Positions 42,101 to 50,824 of a stretch of 64,000 nt of DNA are shown here, in pieces. Under the pieces are notes generated by a model, which was given only the letters and a program-made list of their open reading frames with translations, was not told the DNA's origin and did not search any database. The stretch spans positions 186,001-250,000 of the forward strand of contig NZ_BMPW01000005.1 of NCBI RefSeq assembly GCF_014647795.1, read 5' to 3'. Position 1 is the stretch's first letter, and each line of letters begins with the position of its first letter. The position numbers were made by a program, and so were the translations under genes. The DNA is from Actinoplanes campanulatus (lineage in GTDB: Bacteria > Actinomycetota > Actinomycetes > Mycobacteriales > Micromonosporaceae).

Positions 42101-42107
42101 GGTGAGG

Positions 42108-43325
42108 TCAGCCACCCGCACCACCGCCGCCGGTCGCGACACCGGTGATCGCCTGCGTCTCCTGGGCGATGAGGTCCATCAGCGACACCCCGTCGGCGTC
42201 ACGGTTCACGAGGATGACGCCCACCCAGCCGGTGTCCGGGTAGATGCTCCAGTTGGCGCCGACCCCGGGATTGCCACCGGCCCGCTGCAACGACCGCTGG
42301 CCGCCGACGATGTCGATCACCGTCCCGTAGGACCCGAACGACGACGGCCCGTGCGGGATCTTCGCCGAGGTGAACACGTCGGCCCACGGCCGGTCGAGCA
42401 CCGTACCGTCGCCGAGGGCCTGCGCGAACCGGACCAGATCCGGCGCGCTGGCGAAGCCACCGTCACCGGGCGCGTCGACGAAGGCGCGGCCCGGGTTCTT
42501 TCCGAGCACATACGGGTACGGGCTGCCCAGCTCCAGATGACGCAGCGCGTCCACCACCCGCCCACCGTCCACCCGCATGTACGGATGGGCGACGTCGGCC
42601 CGGGTCAGCCACCGCGGCCGGGTGTGGAACGCCGCCCCGGTCATCCCGCACCGCCGGAAGATGTTCTCCTCGACGTAGTCCCAGTACGGCCGCCCGCTCA
42701 CCGCCTCCACGATCAGCGCCGGAATGGTGGTCTCCGCCTCCGCGTGGGTGGTGCTGGGAACGCCCGGCACACCCACCAGCCTCGCCCGCCGGACCCGCTG
42801 CTCGTGGTAGCGGCGCACCTCGTCACGGCTGCCGAAGACGCGGTGCACCTCCTCGGCCGGCATGTCCAGCCCGGAGGTGCCGGACAGCAGGTGGTGGACG
42901 GACACCTTCTCGGCGACGTCCGCGGCGAACCCGGTCAGGTGCTTCCCGACCGGGTCCGTCAGGTGCAGCCGCCCCTGCTGGGCCAGTTGCAGGATGGCCA
43001 CCGCGTGGAACGGCTTGCCCGCCGAACTGAGGGTGAACGCGGTCCCCTCGTGGTTACGGATCCCCCGCTCCTGATCGGCCCAGCCGTAGGCGCGTGACAG
43101 CACGGTCCGGCCCCGGTGCGACAGCAGCACCACGCCGGAGAATCTCCCCTCGGCGGCCAGCCCCGCCACGTACCGGTCGTAGGCGCCGCCGGGCCGAGTG
43201 TCCGGCGGGATCCGCCCCGCGGGCCCGGCGTGGGCGGATCCGGTGCGCACGAACGGCGCGCCGGCCGCCACGCCGGCCCAGGTCATCACGCACCGCCGGT
43301 CGATGCCACGTCTCGAAGTGTCCAT
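42108..43325 (-). CDS. Secreted beta-lactamase-fold serine hydrolase
   Basis: The 405-residue protein starts with a Tat/Sec-like signal (SRRGIDRRCVMTWAGVAAGAP) and has the class C beta-lactamase/esterase fold: TLSSAGKPFHAVAIL carries SxxK. The second motif is unusual: where Y-x-N is expected the sequence reads STTHAEAET, so the general-base tyrosine may be replaced. The third region is weak (GGNPGVGANW). Activity as an esterase or peptidase, not as a lactamase, is more likely, and it may be impaired. The ATG at 43325 is preferred to a TTG at 43337. Confidence 0.85.
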   Translation of the reverse strand: MDTSRRGIDRRCVMTWAGVAAGAPFVRTGSAHAGPAGRIPPDTRPGGAYDRYVAGLAAEGRFSGVVLLSHRGRTVLSRAYGWADQERGIRNHEGTAFTLSSAGKPFHAVAILQLAQQGRLHLTDPVGKHLTGFAADVAEKVSVHHLLSGTSGLDMPAEEVHRVFGSRDEVRRYHEQRVRRARLVGVPGVPSTTHAEAETTIPALIVEAVSGRPYWDYVEENIFRRCGMTGAAFHTRPRWLTRADVAHPYMRVDGGRVVDALRHLELGSPYPYVLGKNPGRAFVDAPGDGGFASAPDLVRFAQALGDGTVLDRPWADVFTSAKIPHGPSSFGSYGTVIDIVGGQRSLQRAGGNPGVGANWSIYPDTGWVGVILVNRDADGVSLMDLIAQETQAITGVATGGGGAGG

Positions 43326-43394
43326 GTGTCCACTCAAGACGTACGCCTGTTGCGGTGCCGTATGCGCTTTTCGATACGCCCGCGATAGATCGGG

Positions 43395-44594
43395 TCAGAA
43401 CGTGACCTGCAGGGAGACGAGCCGGTGGCCGAACGGCGGGGTCGGTTGCCGGTCCGGGGTCTCGTAGGCGGGGCGCAGGTCCGGGCAGCGGTCGAGCAGG
43501 ATCCGCAGGCACTCGTCGGTCTCCATCCGGGCGAGCGCGGCACCCAGGCAGTAGTAGGTGCCCATGCCGAAGGCGAGGTGCCGGTTGCGTTCGCGGGTGA
43601 TGTCGAAGACGTCCGGGTCCGCGAAGACGGCCGGGTCGCGGTTGGCGGCCATCAGCGCGAGGTAGACGTGCTGCCCGGCCGGGACGGTGTGGCCGGCCAG
43701 TTCGACGGGTTCGGTGGCGATGCGGCCGATGACGCCGGCCGGGCCGCCGCAGCGCAGCATCTCCTCGACGGCGGAGGGCATCAGGTCCGGATCCCGGCGG
43801 AGCCGGTCGAACTGGTCAGGGTGGTCGAAGAGCAGCACGAGCCCGTTGGCGATCAGGTTGGCGGTGGTCTCGTGGCCGGCGAAGAGCAGCAGGACGCAGT
43901 TGGCGACCGCCTCGTCCTCGGTGACGATGCCCTCGGCCTCGGCGGCCATGAACATGCTCAGCACGTCCTCGCGGGGCGCACGGCGCCGGTCGGCGGCGAG
44001 GACCCGCAGATAGTCGTGGAATTCGAGCATGCTGCGCTGGGCCTCGCGCAGTTGCTGCACGTCGCCGTTGCCGAAGATCGGCAGGATGTCGCGGGACCAG
44101 GCCTGGAGTTGCTCGCGGTCGCTGACCGGCATGCCGAGCAGTTCGGCGATCACGTTGGCGGGCAGCGGGTAGGCCAGGTCGTGGACCACGTCCATCTGGC
44201 CCTTCTCGGCGACGGCGTCGAGCAGTTCGTGGGTGAACGCGCGCACCCGGGGCCGGAGCCGGTCGACCATCGCCGGGGTGAAGTAGCGCTTGAGCAGCTG
44301 CTGGAAGCGGACGTGGTCGGCGGGAACGGTGTGGCCCATCCACATCTCGACAGCCCCGCGGACCGGGCCGAGTTCCTCGTGCTGGAGAGCGCGGGCCATG
44401 TTGGCGCTGTCCATGCGCTTGTCCCGCAGGGCGGCGTTGACGTCGGCGTACCGGGTCAGCAGGTAGGCGTCGAGCGGGGGCAGCCAGGCGAGCGGGCTTT
44501 CGGTCTGGATCCGGCGCAGAAAGCCGGTGGGATTCGCCATCGCCTCGGGAGTGAACGGGTCGTAGTCCTGCACTGTCGCGGCATGGTCACTCAT
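43395..44594 (-). CDS. Cytochrome P450
   Basis: A 399-residue soluble bacterial P450. The oxygen-binding I helix reads LLFAGHETTANLI, the K helix has EEMLR (ExxR), and the heme loop FGMGTYYCLGAALAR holds the ligand Cys. Its size and sequence suit the CYP107/CYP105-like groups, which hydroxylate hydrophobic small molecules. No ferredoxin or reductase gene is nearby, so redox partners must come from elsewhere. It is divergent from the mannanase-like gene. Confidence 0.94.
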   Translation of the reverse strand: MSDHAATVQDYDPFTPEAMANPTGFLRRIQTESPLAWLPPLDAYLLTRYADVNAALRDKRMDSANMARALQHEELGPVRGAVEMWMGHTVPADHVRFQQLLKRYFTPAMVDRLRPRVRAFTHELLDAVAEKGQMDVVHDLAYPLPANVIAELLGMPVSDREQLQAWSRDILPIFGNGDVQQLREAQRSMLEFHDYLRVLAADRRRAPREDVLSMFMAAEAEGIVTEDEAVANCVLLLFAGHETTANLIANGLVLLFDHPDQFDRLRRDPDLMPSAVEEMLRCGGPAGVIGRIATEPVELAGHTVPAGQHVYLALMAANRDPAVFADPDVFDITRERNRHLAFGMGTYYCLGAALARMETDECLRILLDRCPDLRPAYETPDRQPTPPFGHRLVSLQVTF

Positions 44595-44664
44595 GGTGCC
44601 GATTCTGGCCGAATTATGTGATCGTCATCTATCCTGACTTTCTTAAACTCGCTAACTTTGCTGG

Positions 44665-44693
44665 TTGACCGACTGGGAGCGTGGCCATACGGT
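44665..44693 (+). promoter_or_regulatory. Consensus-like promoter of the GH5 gene
   Basis: TTGACC (44665-44670) and TACGGT (44688-44693) are separated by exactly 17 bases, a good housekeeping-sigma promoter, 38 bases before the ATG at 44732. Confidence 0.7.
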
Positions 44694-44731
44694 GACATCG
44701 ATCACACTCGATGCACACCGGGAGAACGCGC

Positions 44732-46708
44732 ATGAGGAGTCGCATCGTCGCCGTGGTGGCGGCCGTGCTCGGTTCGCTCGCCGCGACCGCACCGGCCGCC
44801 GCGGCGCCGGAATCGCCATCGGCCGGGTTCGTGGTGCGGGACGGCCACCGGCTCGAGCTGAACGGGAAGTCGTTCCGGTTCGGCGGGACGAACAACTACT
44901 ACCTGTTCTACAAGAGCCGGGCGATGGTCGACGACGTGTTCGCCGACGCCCGGGCCGCCGACCTCACCGTGCTGCGCACCTGGGCGTTCGGTCTGATCGG
45001 CAACGCCGACGGCAGCAACTCGGTGGCGCCCGCCCCCGAGGGCGTCTACTTCCAGTACTGGGACGGCGAGAAGCCCGCCTTCAACGATGGCCCGAACGGC
45101 CTCGAACGCCTGGACTACGTCATCGACGCGGCCCGCCGCAACGGCATCAAGCTCGTGCTGCCGCTCACCAACAACTGGTCCGACTTCGGCGGCATCGATC
45201 AATATGTACGCTGGCGTGGCGGTCAACATCATGACGACTTCTACACGGATCCCGTCATCAAGGGCTGGTACCGCGACTACATCGATCACGTGTTGAACCG
45301 CGTCAACACGATCACCGGGGTCAAGTACAAGGACGACCCGACGATCATGACGTGGGAGCTGGGCAACGAGCCGCGCTGCAAGGGCTCGGGCGTCTACCCG
45401 CAGAGCTCCGGCTGCACCACCCAGACGATCACCGCATGGGCCGACGAGATGTCCCGGCACATCAAGAGCATCGACTCCAAGCACCTGGCCAGCGTGGGTG
45501 ACGAGGGCTTCTTCTGCGACGGGCCGGACGCCCCGGACTGGATCGACAACTGCGGCGAGGGCATCGACACCATCGCGCTGACCAGACTGCCGGCCATCGA
45601 CGTGATGTCCTACCACCTCTACCCGGACGGCTGGGGCAACCGCACCGCGCAGTGGGGCTCGGACTACATCACCCGGCACAACCGGGCGGCCCGCGAACTG
45701 GGCAAGGCCTCGATGCTGGGCGAGTTCGGCTGGAAGAACAAGAACACCCGCAACCCGGTCTACCAGCAGTGGATGAGCGACTTCACCCGTACCGGTGGAA
45801 GTGGTTCCCTGTACTGGATCCTGTCCGGATCGCAGGACGACGGCACGCTGTACCCGGACTACGACGGCTTCACCGTCTACTGCCCGAGCCCGGTGTGCAC
45901 GACCATTACCAACGCCTCCCACGAGATCGCGTCAGGACAGCGGTCACTGCCGCCGGTCGCCGACCACGACACCGCGGTGACCGAGTTCGACACCCCGGTC
46001 ACGCTGCGGCCGACCGCGAACGACATCGCCTACCGCACCAAGGTCCAGCCGGCGAGCATCGACCTGGATCCGGCCACGCCGCAGCGCCAGACGACCCGGA
46101 CGGTCACCGGCGGGACGTTCACGGCGACCGTCTCCGGCGACCTCACCTTCACCCCCGACACCGGGTACGTGGGACGCGTGGCCGTCTCCTACACGGTCAA
46201 GGACCAGGCCGGCCGGACGTCGAACGTGGCGACCGTGACGGTGACCGTGAAGCCCGATCCGGCCGCGGTGGCGGTGCTCGCCTCGTTCGAGACCGGCACC
46301 GAGGGCTGGGCGTCCGCACCGTGGCAGGCCAACGGCGGCACCGTCGAGCAGACCACCGCGTTCGCCACGCACGGCATCCACGGCCTGCGGGTCAACGCGG
46401 CCGACGGCGGATGGTTCGGCGTCACCTTCGCCGAACCGGTCGACCTGTCCACCCGGACCGCGCTCAAGTACGACCTGCGGACGAGCCCGACGGCCGGCAC
46501 CAACGCGGCGATCGCGGTGCAGACCGGTTCCGGGCTCGCCTGGTGCCAGTCGAACTTCACCTGGGTCAACCAGGACTCGACCACGACCGCGACCATCGAC
46601 CTGCTGTCCGCGATGTCGTGTGACAGCGCGGCGCTGGCCGACGTCCGCATCCTGTGGATCTACATCAACCCCGGCACCGTCGACATCGACCACGTCCGGG
46701 CCGAATGA
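44732..46708 (+). CDS. Secreted GH5 glycoside hydrolase (beta-mannanase-like) with accessory domains
   Basis: The 658-residue protein has a signal peptide (RIVAVVAAVLGSLAATAPAAAA), a GH5 catalytic domain to about residue 395, an Ig-like/cadherin-type domain (about 400-510, VTLRPTAND ... GYVGRVAVSYTVKDQAG) and a C-terminal carbohydrate-binding-like domain (FETGTEGWASAPWQ to the end). Catalytic glutamates are in TWELGNEP (acid/base) and MLGEFGW (nucleophile). NNYYLFYKSRAMVDDVF and LTVLRTWAFG match endo-beta-1,4-mannanases. GGGAGA favours the ATG at 44732. It probably degrades plant mannan outside the cell. Confidence 0.9.
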   Translation: MRSRIVAVVAAVLGSLAATAPAAAAPESPSAGFVVRDGHRLELNGKSFRFGGTNNYYLFYKSRAMVDDVFADARAADLTVLRTWAFGLIGNADGSNSVAPAPEGVYFQYWDGEKPAFNDGPNGLERLDYVIDAARRNGIKLVLPLTNNWSDFGGIDQYVRWRGGQHHDDFYTDPVIKGWYRDYIDHVLNRVNTITGVKYKDDPTIMTWELGNEPRCKGSGVYPQSSGCTTQTITAWADEMSRHIKSIDSKHLASVGDEGFFCDGPDAPDWIDNCGEGIDTIALTRLPAIDVMSYHLYPDGWGNRTAQWGSDYITRHNRAARELGKASMLGEFGWKNKNTRNPVYQQWMSDFTRTGGSGSLYWILSGSQDDGTLYPDYDGFTVYCPSPVCTTITNASHEIASGQRSLPPVADHDTAVTEFDTPVTLRPTANDIAYRTKVQPASIDLDPATPQRQTTRTVTGGTFTATVSGDLTFTPDTGYVGRVAVSYTVKDQAGRTSNVATVTVTVKPDPAAVAVLASFETGTEGWASAPWQANGGTVEQTTAFATHGIHGLRVNAADGGWFGVTFAEPVDLSTRTALKYDLRTSPTAGTNAAIAVQTGSGLAWCQSNFTWVNQDSTTTATIDLLSAMSCDSAALADVRILWIYINPGTVDIDHVRAE

Positions 46709-46712
46709 TCCA

Positions 46713-46761
46713 GCGCCTGTCCCGGACGGGGAGCCCAGCCCTCACCTTCCGGGACAGGCGC
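46713..46761 (+). terminator. Terminator of the GH5 gene
   Basis: GCGCCTGTCCCGG and CCGGGACAGGCGC form a perfect 13-bp stem with a 23-base loop, starting four bases after the stop codon. Copy B of the dispersed repeat begins right behind it. Confidence 0.8.
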
Positions 46762-46764
46762 CAC

Positions 46765-47150
46765 AGAACCTTCGCGGTCGAGGTCCGAGTGTCACTTCCA
46801 GCTCCTTCCTTCTTGTACGCATGTCCTCGTCCCCGCCTGATCAGGGCCCGCCCGGTCGGCGCGATCTTGCTGCCCACTGCGGCCTGTGCCGCCCGCGCCG
46901 GGCGTAGATCGGTCGGACACCTTCGCATGTGCCGCCGGTCGCGCCGGGTGGGTGGTCGCGGTGGCGCTTGCCAGGCACCCGGGATGGTGTTCCCGGCCGT
47001 CACGCCGCTCCCTCCGGGCGAGTGGTCGCGGTCATGCTTCCCAGGCAACCGGGCGCCACTCCCGGCCGTCACGCCGCTCGCGCCACGCGGGTGGTGGCGC
47101 TTGATGCGGTCGCGCCACGGGGAGCCCGCCGGGAATCACTCACCGTGACC
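46765..47150 (+). repeat. Mosaic intergenic repeat, copy B
   Basis: Same orientation as copy A. The head contains GGTCGAGGTCCGAG, ACTTCCAGCTCCTT, TTGTACGC (46813-46820), GATCAGGGCC (46839-46848), CCGGTCGGCGCGATCTTG and GCCGGGCGTAGATCGGT (to 46913); the CCCGGGCAGG block is deleted here. The tail holds two and a third 70-bp direct repeats (from 46952, 47022 and about 47091) built on GTGGTCGCGGT...CCAGGCA...CCCGGCCGTCACGCCGCTC. Confidence 0.8.
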
Positions 47151-47309
47151 GTGATCTTGGGTGCATGAGGTTGCGTGGTATACCCGTGCTGTCCTGGCCA
47201 CCCCTATCCTCCACAAGAGCCGGTGAACCGGGTCCCTCGCTCACGCGGAGTTCCGGCCGGCCGGGGTTTCGGCGGTGAACGCACACGAAAGCCGCCACGT
47301 GGGCGACCA

Positions 47310-47673
47310 TCGCCGCGATAGCGACGTAGGCGACCACGACACTGCCGCCGTGTGCACCCACCCTGGTGCAAGCGCGACCACCCGCACCGGGCGACCGGCG
47401 CTCCGGTAGAGGGCAACCCGGGAGCCTGGCCGGCAACACCGCCACCGCCCGCCCAGCGTGACCGAAACGGCCGGGAGCGGCGGCAGACGGGAGGGCGGCG
47501 ACTGGACCGGCCTGCCCGGGCACCGATCTACGCCCGGCGGGCGCGGCAAAGGCCGGAGCGGGCAGCGAGATCGCGCCGACCGGACGGGACGGCCCTATCA
47601 AGCGGGGACGAGGACACGCGTACAAGAGAAAAGGAGCTGGAACCGAAACGCGGACCTCGACCACGGGAGATCT
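47310..47673 (-). repeat. Mosaic intergenic repeat, copy C
   Basis: Inverted relative to copy B, with the two tails facing each other. Read on the minus strand, the head starts AGAGATCTCCCGTGG directly after the TAG stop of the efflux gene and includes GGTCGAGGTCCGCG, TTGTACGCG (47618-47625), a one-base-shorter TGATAGGGCC, CCGGTCGGCGCGATCTCG and GTAGATCGGTGCCCGGGCAG. The tail keeps the CCGGCCAGGC...CCCGGGTTGCC and GGTGGGTGCACACGGCGG...GTCGTGGTCGCC modules. Confidence 0.8.
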
Positions 47674-48906
47674 CTAGTGCACCAGGGCCGCCACCGGCTC
47701 CGGGGCGGCGGCCGGGAGCCGGTGTGGCCGCACCACCAGGAAGAACACCGCGGTGGCGGCCACCATGCCACCGGCCACGACGACGGCCATCGCGACCGCG
47801 CCGACGCCGAGGAGCCCGACCAGCGGGGCGGCCAGCGCACCGACCCCGAACTGGACCGCGCCGAGGAGCGCGGCCGCCGTGCCGGCCGCCTCGCCGTGCC
47901 GGGACAGGGCCAGCGCCGGGGCGTTCGGCATGGCCAGGCCGACCGTGGCGAGAACCAGGCCGAGCGGCACGAGAATGCCGGCCAGGCCGCCGAACCCGGT
48001 GACCGCGGTCAGGACCAGCACCGCGCCGGATCCGACGCCGGCCAGCAGCGCGACGCTCATGATCTGCTGCGGTGTCCAGTGCAGCAGCAGCCGCACGTTG
48101 AACTGGGTCGCCCCGATCAGGCCGATCGCGCCACCGGCGAAGATCAGCGCGAACTGCTGCTCGCTGAGGTCGTAGCCGTCCTGGAAGACGTACGAGGACC
48201 CGCTCACGTAGGCGAACAGCGCCGCCATCGCGAGCCCGGCCACCAGGATCAGTCCCACGTACACCCGGTCGGTGAGCAGCCGGCCGTAGTCGCGGGCCGT
48301 GCCGGGCAGCCCCTCGTTGCGGCGCTTGGCGACCGGCAGCGTCTCCGGCAGCACCCACGCGGAAACCGCCATGATCGCGACCCCGGCGAGGGCCAGCACC
48401 ACGAACACGCCGCGCCATGACGTCCAGTTCAGGACCAGGCCGCCGATGGTCGGCGCGAGCACCGGGGCGACGCCGATGACGAGCATGAGCCGGGAGAAGA
48501 TCCGCGCCGCGTCGCGGTCGGAGAACAGGTCGCGCACCATCGCCATGGCCACCACCGACGCGGCGGCGGCGCCCAGGCCCTGGAGCACCCGCAGGATGCC
48601 GAGGGAGACCACGCCGGGGGCGACGACGCAGAGCGCCGAGGAGATCACGTGTACGGCGGTGCCGGCGAGAAGTGGGCGGCGGCGGCCGAACGCGTCGGAG
48701 AGCGGGCCGATCAGCAACTGGCCGAGCGCCAGGCCGGCCAGGGTGCCGGTGAGGGTGAGCTGCACGGCGGCGGCCGTGGTGGTCAGGTCGTCGGTGATGG
48801 CCGGAAGCGACGGCAGGTACATGTCGATGGTCAGCGGCCCGAGCGCGGAGAGGAGGCCGAGCACGAGAACGATCCGGAAGCGGCTCCGGGGCGGGGTCAC
48901 AGGCAC
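47674..48906 (-). CDS. Bcr/CflA-type multidrug efflux MFS transporter
   Basis: The 410-residue protein has twelve helices. Signature parts are LGPLTIDMYLPSLPAI in helix 1 (the conserved D-M-Y-L-P of the DHA1 Bcr/CflA group), GQLLIGPLSDAFGRRRPLL in loop 2-3 and RVLQGLGAAAASVVAMAMVRDLF in helix 4-5. It exports drugs such as bicyclomycin or chloramphenicol, or sulfonamides, using the proton gradient. It starts at a GTG (48906). Its TAG stop abuts copy C of the dispersed repeat. Confidence 0.93.
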   Translation of the reverse strand: MPVTPPRSRFRIVLVLGLLSALGPLTIDMYLPSLPAITDDLTTTAAAVQLTLTGTLAGLALGQLLIGPLSDAFGRRRPLLAGTAVHVISSALCVVAPGVVSLGILRVLQGLGAAAASVVAMAMVRDLFSDRDAARIFSRLMLVIGVAPVLAPTIGGLVLNWTSWRGVFVVLALAGVAIMAVSAWVLPETLPVAKRRNEGLPGTARDYGRLLTDRVYVGLILVAGLAMAALFAYVSGSSYVFQDGYDLSEQQFALIFAGGAIGLIGATQFNVRLLLHWTPQQIMSVALLAGVGSGAVLVLTAVTGFGGLAGILVPLGLVLATVGLAMPNAPALALSRHGEAAGTAAALLGAVQFGVGALAAPLVGLLGVGAVAMAVVVAGGMVAATAVFFLVVRPHRLPAAAPEPVAALVH

Positions 48907-48983
48907 TTCTGCGACAAGTCGCGCCGCCGCTCGGATCTTCCGGCTCCCGGGATTCAGTAACGCCGGTCACGCGCACATCTTGC

Positions 48984-48997
48984 CGAAAACGTTTTCG
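48984..48997. promoter_or_regulatory. LacI-family-type palindrome
   Basis: CGAAAACGTTTTCG is a perfect 14-bp palindrome of the kind bound by LacI-family regulators. It lies between the divergent efflux gene (starts 48906) and the secreted metallopeptidase gene (starts 49126). Confidence 0.55.
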
Positions 48998-49125
48998 TAA
49001 GGCAGCCTTGCCGCAGGCGATACGCATCGATTGGGGCTGATGCGTGTGGTCCGTCCGGTGATGTCCCATGCACGGAGCCGACCGGACGAAACCCATCCTC
49101 GCAGCACTGATTCCGTGGAGGTTCC

Positions 49126-49953
49126 GTGCGAACGAAACGCCTGGTCACACTGGTCGCCGCACTGCTGGCGATCATCCTCGTACCCACGTCGGCGAACGCC
49201 GCTCCCCCGACCTGGAGCCCGCCCGCCAACCTGGTCACGCCGCTGGCCCAGGTCTGGCAGCACCAGGAGCAGACCTACAACAACGGCAATCTGTACGGGT
49301 TCCGCAACTACGGCTGGGACCAGATCATGGCCAACCGTGGCTACATCAACTACTGCGTCCGCTGGGACTCGTCGGCGACCGTCACCGCCGCCCAGCGCGA
49401 CCAGATCCACGCCGCGCTCGCCCGGCAGCACAAGAAGTGGATGGACGAACTGGTCGGGCACAACGCCTGGCCGTACGGTGACGTGCCGGTCCGCGTCGTC
49501 GGCTGGGCCGTGCGCAACCGCTCGCAGTTGCAGTGGTCCGACACGAGCGTGGCCATCTACGTCAACGACATCCGTGAGAACGCCCCGCAGTGCTCGGTGC
49601 CGTGCGGGCGGTTCTTCAACCAGAACGGCCAGTACCCGAACTGTCCCGGCGGCTACGCCCGCCACTACGACCAGTCGCTGTGGCTGACCGACGGCTTCGG
49701 CGGCGGCGCGGGCGGCGACTGGGGCCAGCGGATGGGCCGCGAGTACTTCATGAACAACATCAACACGGCGAACATGCACATCCTGCTGCACGAGATCGGC
49801 CATACGTGGGGTCTGGACGACTTCTACGACTGGACCCCGTCCGGCGTCAGCAACTTCATCATGCGCGCCGGCAGCTCCACCTCGATCACCGAGTTCGACG
49901 CGTGGATGCTGCGTGACTGGTGGCGGCACCTGAAGAGCCGCTACGGCTACTGA
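49126..49953 (+). CDS. Secreted zinc metallopeptidase-like protein (HExxH)
   Basis: A 275-residue protein with a Sec signal (RLVTLVAALLAIILVPTSANA). The zinc site is HILLHEIGHTWGLDD (HExxHxxGxxD type), and a methionine-turn-like segment follows (FIMRAGSS), so it resembles a metzincin with Asp as third ligand. Four cysteines are visible (NYCVRW, PQCSVPC, PNCPGG). The protein is rich in Trp and Tyr. The substrate is unknown. It is followed by a strong terminator and could be controlled by the LacI-type palindrome upstream. Confidence 0.82.
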   Translation: MRTKRLVTLVAALLAIILVPTSANAAPPTWSPPANLVTPLAQVWQHQEQTYNNGNLYGFRNYGWDQIMANRGYINYCVRWDSSATVTAAQRDQIHAALARQHKKWMDELVGHNAWPYGDVPVRVVGWAVRNRSQLQWSDTSVAIYVNDIRENAPQCSVPCGRFFNQNGQYPNCPGGYARHYDQSLWLTDGFGGGAGGDWGQRMGREYFMNNINTANMHILLHEIGHTWGLDDFYDWTPSGVSNFIMRAGSSTSITEFDAWMLRDWWRHLKSRYGY

Positions 49954-49962
49954 GACGGCGAC

Positions 49963-49992
49963 GTCCCGGCCGGGTTGCCGCCCGGCCGGGAC
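49963..49992. terminator. Bidirectional terminator
   Basis: GTCCCGGCCGGG and CCCGGCCGGGAC pair perfectly over 12 bases with the loop TTGCCG. It lies between the convergent stops at 49953 and 50000. Confidence 0.85.
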
Positions 49993-49999
49993 CGTTCGC

Positions 50000-50824
50000 T
50001 CAGGCGGTGGTCACCCACAGGCCGCGGCGGGTGAAGTGCTCGGCCGCCGCGGCCAGCTGCTCGGCGGTCGGCGGGACGGTGTCCGGCAGTGGGTAGCGCA
50101 ACCCCAGCTCGCGGTACTTGGCGACGCCGAGCCGGTGGTAGCTGAGGATGTCGACCTGCTCGATGATGCCGCCGTCGTCCACCGAACCCCAGCGGGCGGC
50201 GTACTCGGCGACGCCGTCGATGTTGGCCGGGTCGTCGGTCAGCCCCGGCACCAGCACGAACCGGATCCGGGCGCGGTTGCCGCGGGCGGCCAGCCGGTCG
50301 CCGAAGACGATGGTCGGGTGCAGGGCGACGCCGGTGAGTTTCCGGTACGTGTTCGGGTCGCTGGACTTGACGTCCAGCAGCACCAGGTCGGTGTCGTCGA
50401 GCAGCTGGTCGGTGGCGCGGGCGCCGAGGAACCCGGCGGTGTCCAGCGCCGTGTGCATCCCCTCCTCCTTGCAGCGGCGCAGGTACGCCTCGACGAAACG
50501 GTTCTGCAGCAGCGGCTCCCCGCCGGAGACCGTCACCCCGCCGCCGGCCGCCTGGATGAACCCCCGGAACGACAGCATCTTGGCGACCAGGTCGCTGAGT
50601 GTGACCTGCTGACCGTTACGGCCCTCCCAGGTGTCCGGGTTGTGGCAGTACAGGCAGCGCAGGTGGCAGCCGGCGAAGAACGTGACGAACCGGGTGCCCG
50701 GGCCGTCCGCCGCGGTGACGACGTCCCACGAGTGCACCGACGCGACCGGCTCTCCGGGCGCCGGGTGCGCCCCGGCCGGGGTGATGCCCAGGTCGGGACG
50801 CTGGATGACGACCTTTCCGGTCAC
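50000..50824 (-). CDS. pflA: Pyruvate formate-lyase activating enzyme
   Basis: The 274-residue radical-SAM enzyme installs the glycyl radical on PflB. The cluster motif is [14 protein letters not shown] (CxxxCxxC), followed by [11 protein letters not shown] (GGE) and the Asp-Val-Lys strand [10 protein letters not shown]. The GTG at 50824 overlaps the pflB stop (GTGA, 50821-50824), so the pair is translated in tandem. A longer frame upstream is a shadow of pflB. It is oxygen-sensitive by nature and belongs to the fermentative adhE-pflB-pflA operon. Confidence 0.96.
   Translation of the reverse strand: MTGKVVIQRPDLGITPAGAHPAPGEPVASVHSWDVVTAADGPGTRFVTFFAGCHLRCLYCHNPDTWEGRNGQQVTLSDLVAKMLSFRGFIQAAGGGVTVSGGEPLLQNRFVEAYLRRCKEEGMHTALDTAGFLGARATDQLLDDTDLVLLDVKSSDPNTYRKLTGVALHPTIVFGDRLAARGNRARIRFVLVPGLTDDPANIDGVAEYAARWGSVDDGGIIEQVDILSYHRLGVAKYRELGLRYPLPDTVPPTAEQLAAAAEHFTRRGLWVTTA

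Noticed and set aside
41960-42142. Minus-strand Phe/Leu-rich 60-codon frame opposite the polylysine gene, resembling a small membrane toxin
   Set aside because: The ribosome site, start and terminator geometry all support the plus-strand gene; CTT codons on the minus strand are only the complement of AAG.
44594-44732. Divergent promoter for the P450 gene on the minus strand
   Set aside because: A CATAAT box exists, but no -35 at suitable spacing, so only the plus-strand promoter was listed.
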